Under the pieces are notes generated by a model. The model ran no database searches and was not told where the DNA came from. It saw only the letters and a program-made list of their open reading frames with translations. A stretch of DNA of 64,000 bases. Origin: Azospirillum sp. OGB3. Its GTDB lineage: Bacteria; Pseudomonadota; Alphaproteobacteria; Azospirillales; Azospirillaceae. The DNA lies in the NCBI RefSeq assembly GCF_014192915.1, contig NZ_JACHYN010000003.1, forward strand, positions 124,001 through 188,000, given 5' to 3'. The position numbers and the translations under genes were made by a program. Every line of letters begins with the position of its first letter. Positions within the stretch are counted from its first letter, which is position 1. Below, piece by piece: positions 18,973-27,742 of this stretch.

Positions 18973-20205
18973 ATGGCTGACACCCTGATCAAGGCCGACC
19001 TGTCGCAGTCTCCTTACGAGAACGACATGATCCACAACCGCTGGCATCCGGACATCCCGATGGCGGTGACGGTGAAGCCGGGCGACGATTTCATCCTGGA
19101 ATGCTACGACTGGACCGGCGGCCAGATCAAAAACGACGACGATGCCGCCGACGTGCGCGACGTCGATCTCAGCCAGGTGCATTTCCTGTCCGGCCCGGTC
19201 GGGGTCGAGGGGGCGGAGCCGGGCGACCTGTTGGTCGTCGACCTGCTGGACATCGGCGCCTTCCCGCAGCAGCAGTGGGGCTTCAACGGCTTCTTCTCCA
19301 AGCAGAACGGCGGCGGCTTCCTGACCGAGCATTTCCCGTTGGCCCAGAAGTCGATCTGGGACTTCGAGGGCATGTTCACCAAGTCGCGCCACATCCCCGG
19401 CGTGCGCTTCGCCGGTCTGATCCACCCCGGCCTGATCGGCTGCCTGCCGTCGCACGACCTGCTGGCCAAGTGGAACAAGCGCGAGCAGGCGCTGATCGAC
19501 ACCAACCCGACCCGCGTCCCCGGCCTCGCCAACCCGCCCTACGCGCCGACCGCGCACATGGGCCGGCTGAAGGGCGAAGCCCGCGACAAGGCGGCGGCGG
19601 AGGGTGCGCGCACCGTGCCGCCGCGCGAGCATGGCGGCAATTGCGACATCAAGGACCTGTCGCGCGGCTCGCGCATCTACTTCCCGGTCTATGTGAAGGG
19701 CGCCGGCCTGTCGATGGGCGACCTGCACTTCAGCCAGGGCGACGGCGAGATCACCTTCTGCGGCGCCATCGAGATGGCCGGCTGGGCGCATCTCAAGGTC
19801 AACCTGATCAAGGACGGCATGGCGAAGTACGGGATCAAGAACCCGATCTTCAAGCCGAGCCCGATTGTCCCGACCTACAACGACTACCTGATCTTCGAGG
19901 GCATCTCGGTCGACGAGGCGGGCGAGCAGCATTACCTGGACGTCCATGTCGCCTACCGGCAGGCTTGCCTCAACGCCATCGAGTATCTGAAGAAGTTCGG
20001 CTATTCCGGCGCCCAGGCCTACTCGATCCTCGGCACCGCACCGGTGCAGGGCCACATCAGCGGCGTGGTCGACGTGCCGAACGCCTGCGCCACCCTGTTC
20101 CTGCCGACGCAGATCTTCGACTTCGACATCACCCCGAACGCCGATGGCCCGACGAAGTTCATCAAGGGCGACGTCGACATGCCGATCGCCCAGGACCGCG
20201 TGTGA
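18973..20205 (+). CDS. fmdA: Formamidase (acetamidase/formamidase family)
   Basis: 410 aa cytoplasmic amidohydrolase that converts formamide to formate and ammonia; unrelated in fold to AmiE. Length matches Methylophilus FmdA (about 407 aa). Seen: WHPDIPMAVTVKPGDDFILE, DWTGGQIKNDD, GGNCDIKDLSRGSRIYFPVY and GDLHFSQGDGEITFCGAIEM, all family hallmarks. In Methylophilus fmdA and fmdB sit with the fmdDEF amide transporter, mirrored here by urtABCDE-fmdA-fmdB. Start ATG 18973 after AAGGAAGAG. Confidence 0.95.
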   Translation: MADTLIKADLSQSPYENDMIHNRWHPDIPMAVTVKPGDDFILECYDWTGGQIKNDDDAADVRDVDLSQVHFLSGPVGVEGAEPGDLLVVDLLDIGAFPQQQWGFNGFFSKQNGGGFLTEHFPLAQKSIWDFEGMFTKSRHIPGVRFAGLIHPGLIGCLPSHDLLAKWNKREQALIDTNPTRVPGLANPPYAPTAHMGRLKGEARDKAAAEGARTVPPREHGGNCDIKDLSRGSRIYFPVYVKGAGLSMGDLHFSQGDGEITFCGAIEMAGWAHLKVNLIKDGMAKYGIKNPIFKPSPIVPTYNDYLIFEGISVDEAGEQHYLDVHVAYRQACLNAIEYLKKFGYSGAQAYSILGTAPVQGHISGVVDVPNACATLFLPTQIFDFDITPNADGPTKFIKGDVDMPIAQDRV

Positions 20206-20226
20206 CGAGAGAGGGGAGGCTGCGCC

Positions 20227-20571
20227 ATGCCGATGTATGATTACGAGTGCCCGACCTGCGGCGACTTCACGGGACTGCGGCCGATGGCGGAAAGCGGCCT
20301 GCCGCAGCCCTGTCCCGACTGCGGGGCGTCGTCGCCGCGGGTGATCCGCATGGCGCCGGCCTTCTCCGCGCTGTCGGCCACTATCCGGACGGCGCACGCG
20401 ACAAACGAGCGCAGCGCCGACCGGCCGAAGCTGCTGTCGGAGGTCGGGCCGAAGCACAAGCACGGGCCGGGCTGCGGTTGCGGCAGTGGCAAGAAGGGAC
20501 GCTCGGTGCTGCGCACCCCCGACGGGGCCAAGGGTTTTCCGACCGCAAGGCCATGGATGATCAGCCACTGA
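20227..20571 (+). CDS. fmdB: FmdB-type zinc-ribbon protein
   Basis: 114 aa. N-terminal zinc ribbon MPMYDYECPTCG...CPDCG (two CxxC pairs) is the FmdB signature; the rest is low-complexity with a second Cys/Gly-rich stretch (GPGCGCGSGKKG). Proposed in Methylophilus to regulate or assist formamidase; its mechanism is unproven. Translationally close to fmdA (21 bases). Followed by a strong terminator that ends the operon. Confidence 0.9.
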   Translation: MPMYDYECPTCGDFTGLRPMAESGLPQPCPDCGASSPRVIRMAPAFSALSATIRTAHATNERSADRPKLLSEVGPKHKHGPGCGCGSGKKGRSVLRTPDGAKGFPTARPWMISH

Positions 20572-20595
20572 CGCGTTGAAAAGCGACCGACACCG

Positions 20596-20632
20596 AACGG
20601 CCCGCCTCTCCCGAGGCGGGCCGTTTGCTTTT
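20596..20632 (+). terminator. Rho-independent terminator after fmdB
   Basis: Perfect 13-bp stem (AACGGCCCGCCTC / GAGGCGGGCCGTT, 20596-20608 and 20613-20625), four-base loop TCCC, followed by a T-rich run TGCTTTT. Ends the urt-fmd operon and isolates it from the GntR operon. Confidence 0.9.
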
Positions 20633-20699
20633 CCGCCTCCGGAATCTGAAGGGACCCTGCACCAATCGTCCGTTTCCCCAACATCGCTGTTGACCAAAG

Positions 20700-20719
20700 C
20701 TGTATTATCGATCATACAG
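20700..20719 (+). promoter_or_regulatory. Candidate GntR operator upstream of the catabolic operon
   Basis: CTGTATTATCGATCATACAG reads as its own complement at 18 of 20 positions (only positions 7 and 14 differ). It lies 57 bases before the GTG start of the GntR gene and just downstream of a TTGACC (20690-20695) that could be a -35 hexamer, so bound repressor would block transcription. Proposed autoregulatory operator for the whole 20.7-36.5 kb operon. Confidence 0.7.
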
Positions 20720-20776
20720 GTTCCTGTCTTATGAAGAGACAGACGCCGGTTTCCAGCGAGAGGGAGGCGGGGCACA

Positions 20777-21631
20777 GTGAAGTCGTCGGTCGAACCGCTG
20801 AAGGCGCGCCGGATCTATCTGCTGCTGCGCGACCGCATCATCGCCGGCGATCTGCCGCCGGGCGGGCGCCTGCCGGGCGAACCGGCGTTGGCCGCCGAGC
20901 ACGCGGTGTCGCGGGTGACCGTGCGCCGGGCGCTCGACCTGCTGGAGAAGGAAGGGCTGGTGCAGCGCAAGCCTGGCTCTGGCACCTTCGTCCATGACAG
21001 CCGCGCGGTCCGCCCCATCGTCGCCGACCTCTCCAACGTGCTGTCGCACCTGATCGACATGGGGCGCAGCACCGACGTGAAGCTGCTCTCCTTCGGCTAC
21101 GTCGCGCCGCCGGAGGCCATCGCCGAAAGCCTGGGGCTGAAGCCGGGCGAGCGGGTCCAGCGGTCGGTGCGCGTGCGCCTGATCGACGGGGAGCCCTTCT
21201 CCTACCTGACCACCCATGTGCCGGAATGGCTCGGCCTGACTTATTCGGAGGCGGAGCTGGCGGCGCGCCCGCTGCTGGAGCTGATCGAACGCTCGGGTGT
21301 GAAGACCGAGCGGGCAACCCAGGCGATCAACGCCACGCTGGCCGGGCCGGAGCCGGCGGCGGCGCTTGATCTGGAGATCGGCTCGCCGCTGCTGACGCTG
21401 ACCCGCATCGTGCACGACCCGTCCGGCCGCGGGGTGGAGCATCTGCACGCGCTGTACCGGCCCGACCGCTACAGCTTCCACATGGATCTGGTGCGCATCG
21501 GCGACGACGGGGAGCGGCGCTGGAGCCCGGCGCTGGGCCGGCCGCGCGCATCCGACACCGCTAAAATCGACAAGAACAAAGCGGGCGAAAAGCCCACCCG
21601 CGGCTCGCGGGCCATCAAGCAGAGGAGTTGA
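20777..21631 (+). CDS. GntR-family regulator, HutC/UTRA type
   Basis: 284 aa. N-terminal winged helix (LLRDRIIAGDLPPGGRLPGE, then VSRVTVRRALDLLEKEGLVQ, residues about 10-75) and a UTRA ligand-binding domain (about 95-240, including LKPGERVQRSVRVRLIDGEP and HLHALYRPDRYSF). A basic, low-complexity C-terminal tail of about 35 residues is extra. GTG start at 20777 after a GAGGGAGGCGGGG ribosome site; an upstream ATG at 20731 is out of frame. First gene of the operon, six bases before the binding protein, and likely a repressor released by the substrate or an early intermediate. Confidence 0.9.
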   Translation: MKSSVEPLKARRIYLLLRDRIIAGDLPPGGRLPGEPALAAEHAVSRVTVRRALDLLEKEGLVQRKPGSGTFVHDSRAVRPIVADLSNVLSHLIDMGRSTDVKLLSFGYVAPPEAIAESLGLKPGERVQRSVRVRLIDGEPFSYLTTHVPEWLGLTYSEAELAARPLLELIERSGVKTERATQAINATLAGPEPAAALDLEIGSPLLTLTRIVHDPSGRGVEHLHALYRPDRYSFHMDLVRIGDDGERRWSPALGRPRASDTAKIDKNKAGEKPTRGSRAIKQRS

Positions 21632-21636
21632 GCGTT

Positions 21637-22872
21637 ATGGGACGTTCGGTTCAGGACTCCGCACTCTCCGGCGTTTCCCGCCGCACGGTGCTCACGGCGG
21701 GCGCGGCGGCGGCCTTCGCGACGGTGGGCGCCCCGTCGATTTTGCGGGCGCAGACCCCGGCCGTGAAGATCGGCATCCTCCAGCCTGTGACCGGCGCGCT
21801 CGCCCACGACGGCGACCTCGGCCGGCTCGGCGCCGAGATGGCGATCAACGAGATCAACGCCGCGGGCGGCCTCAAGGCGCTGGGCGGCGCCAAGATCGAG
21901 ATGGTCTTCGGCGACGCCCGCTCCACGCCGGAGGCCGGAACGCAGGAGGTCGAGCGCATGCAGGCCGAGGGCGTGTGCGCCATCGTCGGCGGCTTCGCCA
22001 GCCCGATCTGCCTCGCCGCCTCGCAGGCGGCGGCGCGCTACGATCTGCCCTATCTGGTCGATGTCGGCGTGTCGGATCAGATCATGGCGCGCGGCCTGAC
22101 CAACACCTTCCGCTTCAGCCCCGGCTTCGGCAAGGTCACCCAGGTCGCGCTCGACAACCTGACCAAGATCAACGAGCTGGCTGGCAAGCCGGCGAAGACC
22201 GTCGTGCTGGTGCATGAGGACGGCCTGTTCGGGTCCGGCCTCGCCAAGCTGTTGCAGGCCGAACTGCCCAAGCGCGGCTTTGAAATTCTGGAGACCATCG
22301 CCCACCCGACCCCGGCGCGCGACATGTCCAACGTGGCGCTGCGCATCCGCTCGCTGAACCCGGACCTCGTCATCCCGTCCAACTACTACGGCGAGTTCGT
22401 TCTGCTCGCCCGCACCATGCAGCAGCAGCGCATCAAGCCGAAGGGCGTCTACGCGGTGCTGGGCGGGGCGGCGTCGAACGGGCGCTTCGTCAAGGAGTTT
22501 CCGCAGGCGGCCCAGAACGTCATCGACTGCAACCACTGGCACGACCCGAAGAATCCGAAGGCGTTGGCGCTGCGCAAGGCGGTGGAGGCGCAGGGCAAAT
22601 CCTTCGCCTACAACGTCCCGCTGAACTACTCGAACGTGCTGCTGCTCGCCGACGCCATCGAGCGCGCCGGCTCCGCCGACCGCAAGACGATCATCGAGGC
22701 GCTGAACGGCTCCACTTTCGCCGGCCATATCATGCCTTACGGCCCGACGAAGTTCGTGAACGGCCAGAACGAGGGCGCCACCCCGATCAACACGCAGATC
22801 CAGGGCGAGGACATCAAGGTGATCTTCCCCGAAACCTTCGCGGAATCGAAGGCCAACTACCCGGCGGCGTAA
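21637..22872 (+). CDS. LIV-type ABC transporter substrate-binding protein
   Basis: 411 aa periplasmic binding protein of the HAAT/LivJ family. The N-terminus has a Tat-like motif SRRTVLTAG, a hydrophobic stretch and a cleavage-like RAQTP. Mature part begins VKIGILQPVTGALAHDGDLG. Good ribosome site AGAGGAG nine bases before ATG 21637. Only distantly like the UrtA upstream, so a different ligand is expected; given the operon, probably a lactam, imide, hydantoin-like compound or an amide of a branched acid. Confidence 0.92.
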   Translation: MGRSVQDSALSGVSRRTVLTAGAAAAFATVGAPSILRAQTPAVKIGILQPVTGALAHDGDLGRLGAEMAINEINAAGGLKALGGAKIEMVFGDARSTPEAGTQEVERMQAEGVCAIVGGFASPICLAASQAAARYDLPYLVDVGVSDQIMARGLTNTFRFSPGFGKVTQVALDNLTKINELAGKPAKTVVLVHEDGLFGSGLAKLLQAELPKRGFEILETIAHPTPARDMSNVALRIRSLNPDLVIPSNYYGEFVLLARTMQQQRIKPKGVYAVLGGAASNGRFVKEFPQAAQNVIDCNHWHDPKNPKALALRKAVEAQGKSFAYNVPLNYSNVLLLADAIERAGSADRKTIIEALNGSTFAGHIMPYGPTKFVNGQNEGATPINTQIQGEDIKVIFPETFAESKANYPAA

Positions 22873-22981
22873 CCCGTCCCGCCGCCTTCGCACCTCCCGC
22901 ATTTTCCCCACCCGTCCCGCGCCGCCGCGCAGCGGCCGCCCGGGCGGGTGGGGGGACCATTTCCCTCATGCGCGGGCTGCC

Positions 22982-23854
22982 ATGTATTCACCTCAGATCA
23001 TCCTGGAAGCGGCGCTGAACGGGCTGATGACCGGCGCGGTCTACGCGCTGATCGCCCTCGGCCTGACGCTGATCTACGGCGTGCTCCACATCATCAACTT
23101 CGCCCATGGCGCGCTGCTGACCTGCGCCATGTTCGCGGTCTGGGTCGCCTGGGCCTGGCTCGGCCTCGACCCCTATCTGGTGATCGTGCCGCTGGTGCCG
23201 CTGATGTTCGTGCTGGGCTACGGGCTGCAGCGCTTCGTCATCGGGCCGGCCAGCCACGGCGACGACGGCAACATCCTGCTGGTCACGCTCGGCCTGTCGA
23301 TCGTGCTGGAGAATGTTCTGCTGGCGGTCTTCCAGTCGGACACCCGCACGCTCGACACCGATTATTCGTTCCAGGTGGTGGCGCTGGGGCCGCTGCTGCT
23401 CTCCTACCCGCGGGTGATCGGGCTGGGGGTGGCGGTGGTGGTGACCGGGCTGCTCTGGCTGGTGCTGAACCGCACCGACACCGGCAAGGCGATCCGCGCC
23501 GTCGCCAAGGAAAAGCTGGGCGCCAATCTGGTCGGCATCGACGTGCCGCACGTCTACGCCATCACCTTCGGGCTGGGCTGCGCCTGCCTCGCCGTGGCGG
23601 CCGGTCTGCTGATGCCGACCTTCTACGTCAACCCGCGCATCGGCAGCGCCTTCGTGCTGGTCGCCTTCACCGTCGTGGTGCTGGGCGGCATGGGCTCGCT
23701 TCCCGGCGCGCTGCTGGGCGGCCTGTTCATCGGCGTGGTGGAGAGCCTGTGCGGCCTGTTCCTCGGCGACAGCCTGGGGCAGATCGGCATCTTCCTGATC
23801 TTCATCGCCGTGCTGCTGGTGCGGCCGACCGGCCTGTTCGGAGCCAAGGCATGA
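22982..23854 (+). CDS. LIV-type ABC transporter permease (LivH-like)
   Basis: 290 aa membrane permease. Seen: GLMTGAVYALIALGLTLIYG, the HIINFAHGALLTC segment and the terminal GGMGSLPGALLGGLFIGVVE and RPTGLFG motifs of LivH. Stop overlaps the next ATG (ATGA). Pairs with the LivM-like permease. A 109-base gap separates it from the binding protein, where differential expression could arise. Confidence 0.93.
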   Translation: MYSPQIILEAALNGLMTGAVYALIALGLTLIYGVLHIINFAHGALLTCAMFAVWVAWAWLGLDPYLVIVPLVPLMFVLGYGLQRFVIGPASHGDDGNILLVTLGLSIVLENVLLAVFQSDTRTLDTDYSFQVVALGPLLLSYPRVIGLGVAVVVTGLLWLVLNRTDTGKAIRAVAKEKLGANLVGIDVPHVYAITFGLGCACLAVAAGLLMPTFYVNPRIGSAFVLVAFTVVVLGGMGSLPGALLGGLFIGVVESLCGLFLGDSLGQIGIFLIFIAVLLVRPTGLFGAKA

Positions 23855-24849
23855 CCGCGCGCGACCTGATCCCGATCGTCGTCCTGGCCGCCCTCGCCGC
23901 GCTGCTGCCGCTGGTGGTGACCTCCAGCCCGGTGATGAACTTCCTCGTCTTCACGCTGATCGTGGCGCTGGGCGCGCAGGGCTGGAACATCCTGGGCGGC
24001 TTCGGCGGCCAGTTCAGCTTCGGCCATGCCGCCTTCTTCGGCACCGGCGCCTATGTGACGGCGATTTTGCAACTGCGCTTCGGCGTCAACGCCTGGGCCG
24101 GCCTGCTGCTGGCGATGGCGGCGGGGGCAGCGGTTGCCTGGACCATCGGCTTCCTCAGCTTCCGCTCCGGCCTGCGTGGCTCCTACTTCGCGCTGGTGAC
24201 GCTGGCCTTCGCCGAGGTGTTCCGCATCCTCGCCAACGCGACCGCCTTCACCGGTGGCGCGGCGGGCCTTCTGATCAAGCTGGACGTCCATCCCGCCAAC
24301 CTGCAATTCGCCGACCGCGCCGTCTTCTACTGGCTGGTCCTGGCCTTCGTCACCGGCGTGCTTCTGCTGACGCGCTGGATCCAGCGCTCCCGCTTCGGGG
24401 CGCAGCTCGTCGCCGTGCGCGAGAACGAGGACGCGGCCAAGGCGCTGGGCGTCGACTCCCTGAAGGTGAAGCTGCGCGCCATCGCCCTGTCGGGCGCGGT
24501 GACAGCGCTGTCCGGCTGCCTCTACGCCCAGTATTTCCTCTACATCGACGCCCACATCGCCTACGGCAGCTGGATCTCGGTGGAGTTGCTGCTCGCCCCG
24601 ATCATCGGCGGCGTCGGCACCGTCTTCGGGCCGGTGGTGGGGGCGCTGACCCTGCACGGGCTGGGCGAGCTCGCCAAGCAGTTCGCCGGCCGCATCCCCG
24701 GCATCGACCTGATCGTCTTCGGCGGCGTGCTGGTGCTGGCCGTCGCCTTCGCCCGCGGCGGCATCCTGGGCCTGCTGGAGCGGCTGCGCGACCGCGGCCG
24801 CGGGATGATGACGCGCGGCGCCAAGGAGGTGTCCCATGCTGGCCGTTGA
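23851..24849 (+). CDS. LIV-type ABC transporter permease (LivM-like)
   Basis: 332 aa. Seen: NILGGFGGQFSFGHAAFFGTGAY (first part conserved), SYFALVTLAFAEVFRI, VRENEDAAKALGVD, the LivM cytoplasmic loop. Start is the ATG at 23851 coupled to the LivH stop; the frame is open further upstream but that part is antisense to family similarity. Its last 14 bases overlap the ATPase gene. Confidence 0.93.
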   Translation: MTARDLIPIVVLAALAALLPLVVTSSPVMNFLVFTLIVALGAQGWNILGGFGGQFSFGHAAFFGTGAYVTAILQLRFGVNAWAGLLLAMAAGAAVAWTIGFLSFRSGLRGSYFALVTLAFAEVFRILANATAFTGGAAGLLIKLDVHPANLQFADRAVFYWLVLAFVTGVLLLTRWIQRSRFGAQLVAVRENEDAAKALGVDSLKVKLRAIALSGAVTALSGCLYAQYFLYIDAHIAYGSWISVELLLAPIIGGVGTVFGPVVGALTLHGLGELAKQFAGRIPGIDLIVFGGVLVLAVAFARGGILGLLERLRDRGRGMMTRGAKEVSHAGR

Positions 24850-25582
24850 GTCCGTCTCCAAGCGCTTCGGCGGCCTGATGGCGGTGGACAACGCGTCGCT
24901 CGCGCTGGAACCCGGCGGCATCATCGGCCTGATCGGGCCGAACGGCGCCGGCAAGACGACGCTGTTCTCGATGATCTCCGGCTTCGTGGCACCCAGCGAC
25001 GGGCGGATCCTGTTTGAGGGCACCGACATCACCGGCGAGGAGCCGCACCGCCGCGCCGAACGCGGCATCGGGCGCACCTTCCAGATCGTCCAGCCCTTCG
25101 CCGGGCTGACGGTGTGCGAGAACATCGCGGTCGGCGCCTATCTGCGCCACGCCAGGCGCGCCGACGCCATCGCCAAGGCGCGCGACGTCGCCCGCCGCGT
25201 CGGGCTGGCGGCCGAGCTGGACCGGCCGGCCGGCGGGCTGACGGTGGCCGGGCGCAAGCGGCTGGAACTGGCCCGCGCGCTCGCCACCGAACCGAAGCTG
25301 CTGCTGCTGGACGAGGTGCTGGCCGGCCTGAACCCGTCGGAGATCCGCGACATCATCCCGGTGATCCGGGGCATCCGCGACGAAGGGGTGACGATCCTGA
25401 TGATCGAACACGTCATGCAGGCGGTGATGAACCTCTGCGAGCGCGTCTATGTGCTGGCGCAGGGCCGCATGATCGCCGAGGGCAAGCCCGCCGTCGTCTG
25501 CGCCGACCCCCGCGTGATCGAGGCCTATCTCGGCCACGGCGCCGCCGCCCGTCTGGCGGCGGAGGGGGCGACCCATGGCTGA
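24836..25582 (+). CDS. LIV-type ABC transporter ATPase (LivG-like)
   Basis: 248 aa. Seen: Walker A GPNGAGKTTLFSMISG, IGRTFQIVQPFAGLTV, Walker B LLLLDEVLAGLNPSEI, switch IEHVMQAVM. The signature motif is atypical: the LSGGQ region reads LTVAGRKRLELARAL, a degenerate form common in LivG. Start ATG 24836 after AAGGAGGTGT. Overlaps the LivF-like gene by 8 bases. Confidence 0.93.
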   Translation: MLAVESVSKRFGGLMAVDNASLALEPGGIIGLIGPNGAGKTTLFSMISGFVAPSDGRILFEGTDITGEEPHRRAERGIGRTFQIVQPFAGLTVCENIAVGAYLRHARRADAIAKARDVARRVGLAAELDRPAGGLTVAGRKRLELARALATEPKLLLLDEVLAGLNPSEIRDIIPVIRGIRDEGVTILMIEHVMQAVMNLCERVYVLAQGRMIAEGKPAVVCADPRVIEAYLGHGAAARLAAEGATHG

Positions 25583-26288
25583 GGCGCTTCTGAGCATCCA
25601 GGGGCTGAAGACCGGCTACGGCGCCACCGAGGTTCTGCGCGGCATCGACATGGGCGTGCTGGACGGCGAGATCGTGACGGTTCTCGGCTCCAACGGCGTC
25701 GGCAAGACGACGCTGAACAAGGTGCTGTCCGGTGTGCTGCCGCCCTGGGCGGGCGAGATCCGCTTCGCCGGCAACCGCATCGACGGCCGGTCCGCCGCGC
25801 GCATCGTCGAGGAGGGGCTGATCCAAGTGCCGGAAGGCCGCAAGATCTTCCCCAACCTGTCGATCCGCGAGAATCTGGAGCTGGGCAGCTACCGGCGCGG
25901 CAAGCCGAACCGGGCGCGGAACCTGGAGCGCATCTTCACGACCTTCCCCCGCCTGAAGGAGCGCGAGGGCCAGCTTGCCGGAACGCTGTCGGGCGGCGAG
26001 CAGCAGATGCTCGCCATCGGGCGCGGCATGATGGCCGAACCGCTGCTGCTGATCCTCGACGAACCGTCGCTCGGCCTGTCGCCGCTGGTGGTCGAGGAGA
26101 TGTTCGGGCTGATCCGCCAGCTGAACGCGGGCGGGCTGGCGATCCTGCTGGTCGAGCAGAACGTCGTCCAGTCGCTGGAGGTCGCCCGCCGGGCCTACAT
26201 CCTCGAAAACGGCGTCTTCGCGCTGTCGGGACCGTCCGACGAGATCGCGCGCGACCCCGAACTGAAACGCACCTATCTCGGCCTCTAG
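25575..26288 (+). CDS. LIV-type ABC transporter ATPase (LivF-like)
   Basis: 237 aa. Seen: Walker A GSNGVGKTTLNKVLSG, IQVPEGRKIFPNLSIREN, signature LSGGEQQMLAIGRGM, Walker B LLILDEPSLGLSPL. Completes the importer. The next gene (MmgE/PrpD) starts 25 bases later, linking import to catabolism. Confidence 0.94.
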   Translation: MAEALLSIQGLKTGYGATEVLRGIDMGVLDGEIVTVLGSNGVGKTTLNKVLSGVLPPWAGEIRFAGNRIDGRSAARIVEEGLIQVPEGRKIFPNLSIRENLELGSYRRGKPNRARNLERIFTTFPRLKEREGQLAGTLSGGEQQMLAIGRGMMAEPLLLILDEPSLGLSPLVVEEMFGLIRQLNAGGLAILLVEQNVVQSLEVARRAYILENGVFALSGPSDEIARDPELKRTYLGL

Positions 26289-26313
26289 GGGCCGTCCGCT
26301 CGGGAGCGGTGAC

Positions 26314-27741
26314 ATGACAAGCCTGTCCTATGACGTGAAGCCGGCGAGCGCGCTGCTCGCCGCCGCCCGCCCGTCCTGGCTCGACCGTTGGGGGACCTTC
26401 GCCGCCGGCCTGACCTTTGCCGACCTGCCGGCCCCGGTGGTGGAGCGGGCGAAGCTGGTGCTTCTCGACTGCATCGGCGTGATCGCCGCCGGGATGCAGG
26501 AGCCGGAATGCCGCGCGCTCGCCGCCCGCCTCGCCGAGACCGGCGGGGCCGGCGACTGCGCGGCCATCGGCAGCGGCCGCGGGTTCGCCGCCGGGTCCGC
26601 CGCCTTCTTCAACGGTCTGGCCGGAACCATGCTGGAGCTGGACGAGGGCAACCAGTACGCCCGCGGCCATCCGGCGATCCACGTCGTGCCGGCCCTTCTC
26701 GCCGCCGGCCCGCTCCTGAAGGCGTCCGGCGCCGACCTGCTGACCGCGCTGGCGCTCGGCTACGAGATCGGGTCGCGCATCGGCATCGCCGCCAAGTTGC
26801 TGGTCACCACCCACCCGCACGGCACCTGGGGCACCGCCGGGGCGGCGCTGGGCGTGGCCCATCTGAACCGGGCCGACGCGGCGATGATGATCGAGACGCT
26901 CAACATCGCCTCCACCCTTGGCCTCGCCACCAGCCGGCGGACGATGCTGGAGGGCGGCACGGTGCGCAACGCCTACGCCGGGGTGTCGAACCAGCTCGGC
27001 CTGACCGCCTGGGACCTGGCGGCGAGCGGCATCATCGGCGAGACCGACGGCATCGGCAGCGTGTTCGGCGGCGTGATCGCCACCGACTTCCGGCCGGAGC
27101 TGATGGTCGAGAAGCTGGGCGAACGCTGGGAGATCGCCCGCAATTACTTCAAGCGCCACGCCGCCTGCCGCTACACCCACGGCGCGCTCGACGCGCTGGG
27201 CGACATCGTGGCGCGGGCCGGCGGGCGGATCGACCCGGCGGAGGTCGCGGCGATCGAAGTCGACACATATGTCTGGGCCGCCCAGCTCGACGGGCCTGAG
27301 CCGAAGAACATGCTGGCGGCGAAATTCTCGCTGCCCTTCGCCCTGGCGACCTTCCTCGCCAACGGCGCCGCCACCCCCGATGCCTTCCGCGACGGTGCCC
27401 GCCAGGACGCGGCGACCCGCGCGCTTGCCCGCCGGGTGACCGTGCGCGAGGACCGCGGCCTGACCGCCCGCCTTCCCGGCCTGCGCCCGGCCCGCGTCCG
27501 CCTGACCCTTGCCGACGGCCGGCGCTTCGAGGCCGAGGCGTTGACCAACAAGGGCGACACCGAGGACCCCTACAGCCCGGAGGAGGTGCGCGCCAAGTTC
27601 GCCGACCTCGCCGGTCCGGTCTGGGGTTCGTCCCACGCCGCCGCCATTGCCGACTGCGTCGCGTCGATCGACTGCGCGGCCGACCTTTCAACCCTGACCC
27701 GGCTTCTGTCGGCGCCCGCCGCCGCCGGGGGGAGCGTCTGA
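26314..27741 (+). CDS. MmgE/PrpD family protein
   Basis: 475 aa, normal length for the family (2-methylcitrate dehydratase PrpD, cis-aconitate decarboxylase, iminodisuccinate epimerase and others). Seen: DCIGVIAAGM, FFNGLAGTMLELDEGNQYARGHPAI (first part is the PrpD-type D-x-D...H segment), AHLNRADAA, and YFKRHAACRYTHGALDAL, the family Lys/Arg-His motif. These enzymes act on di- or tricarboxylates, removing water or CO2 or epimerising. In this operon it probably dehydrates or isomerises the acid produced by the upstream ring-opening steps; which reaction is open. Confidence 0.88.
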   Translation: MTSLSYDVKPASALLAAARPSWLDRWGTFAAGLTFADLPAPVVERAKLVLLDCIGVIAAGMQEPECRALAARLAETGGAGDCAAIGSGRGFAAGSAAFFNGLAGTMLELDEGNQYARGHPAIHVVPALLAAGPLLKASGADLLTALALGYEIGSRIGIAAKLLVTTHPHGTWGTAGAALGVAHLNRADAAMMIETLNIASTLGLATSRRTMLEGGTVRNAYAGVSNQLGLTAWDLAASGIIGETDGIGSVFGGVIATDFRPELMVEKLGERWEIARNYFKRHAACRYTHGALDALGDIVARAGGRIDPAEVAAIEVDTYVWAAQLDGPEPKNMLAAKFSLPFALATFLANGAATPDAFRDGARQDAATRALARRVTVREDRGLTARLPGLRPARVRLTLADGRRFEAEALTNKGDTEDPYSPEEVRAKFADLAGPVWGSSHAAAIADCVASIDCAADLSTLTRLLSAPAAAGGSV

Positions 27742-27742
27742 A

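Noticed and set aside
15622-20775. A 1717-codon open frame on the minus strand
   Set aside because: It lies antisense to urtE, the chemoreceptor, fmdA and fmdB, has the Arg/Asp/His-rich composition of a high-GC shadow frame, and shows no domain.
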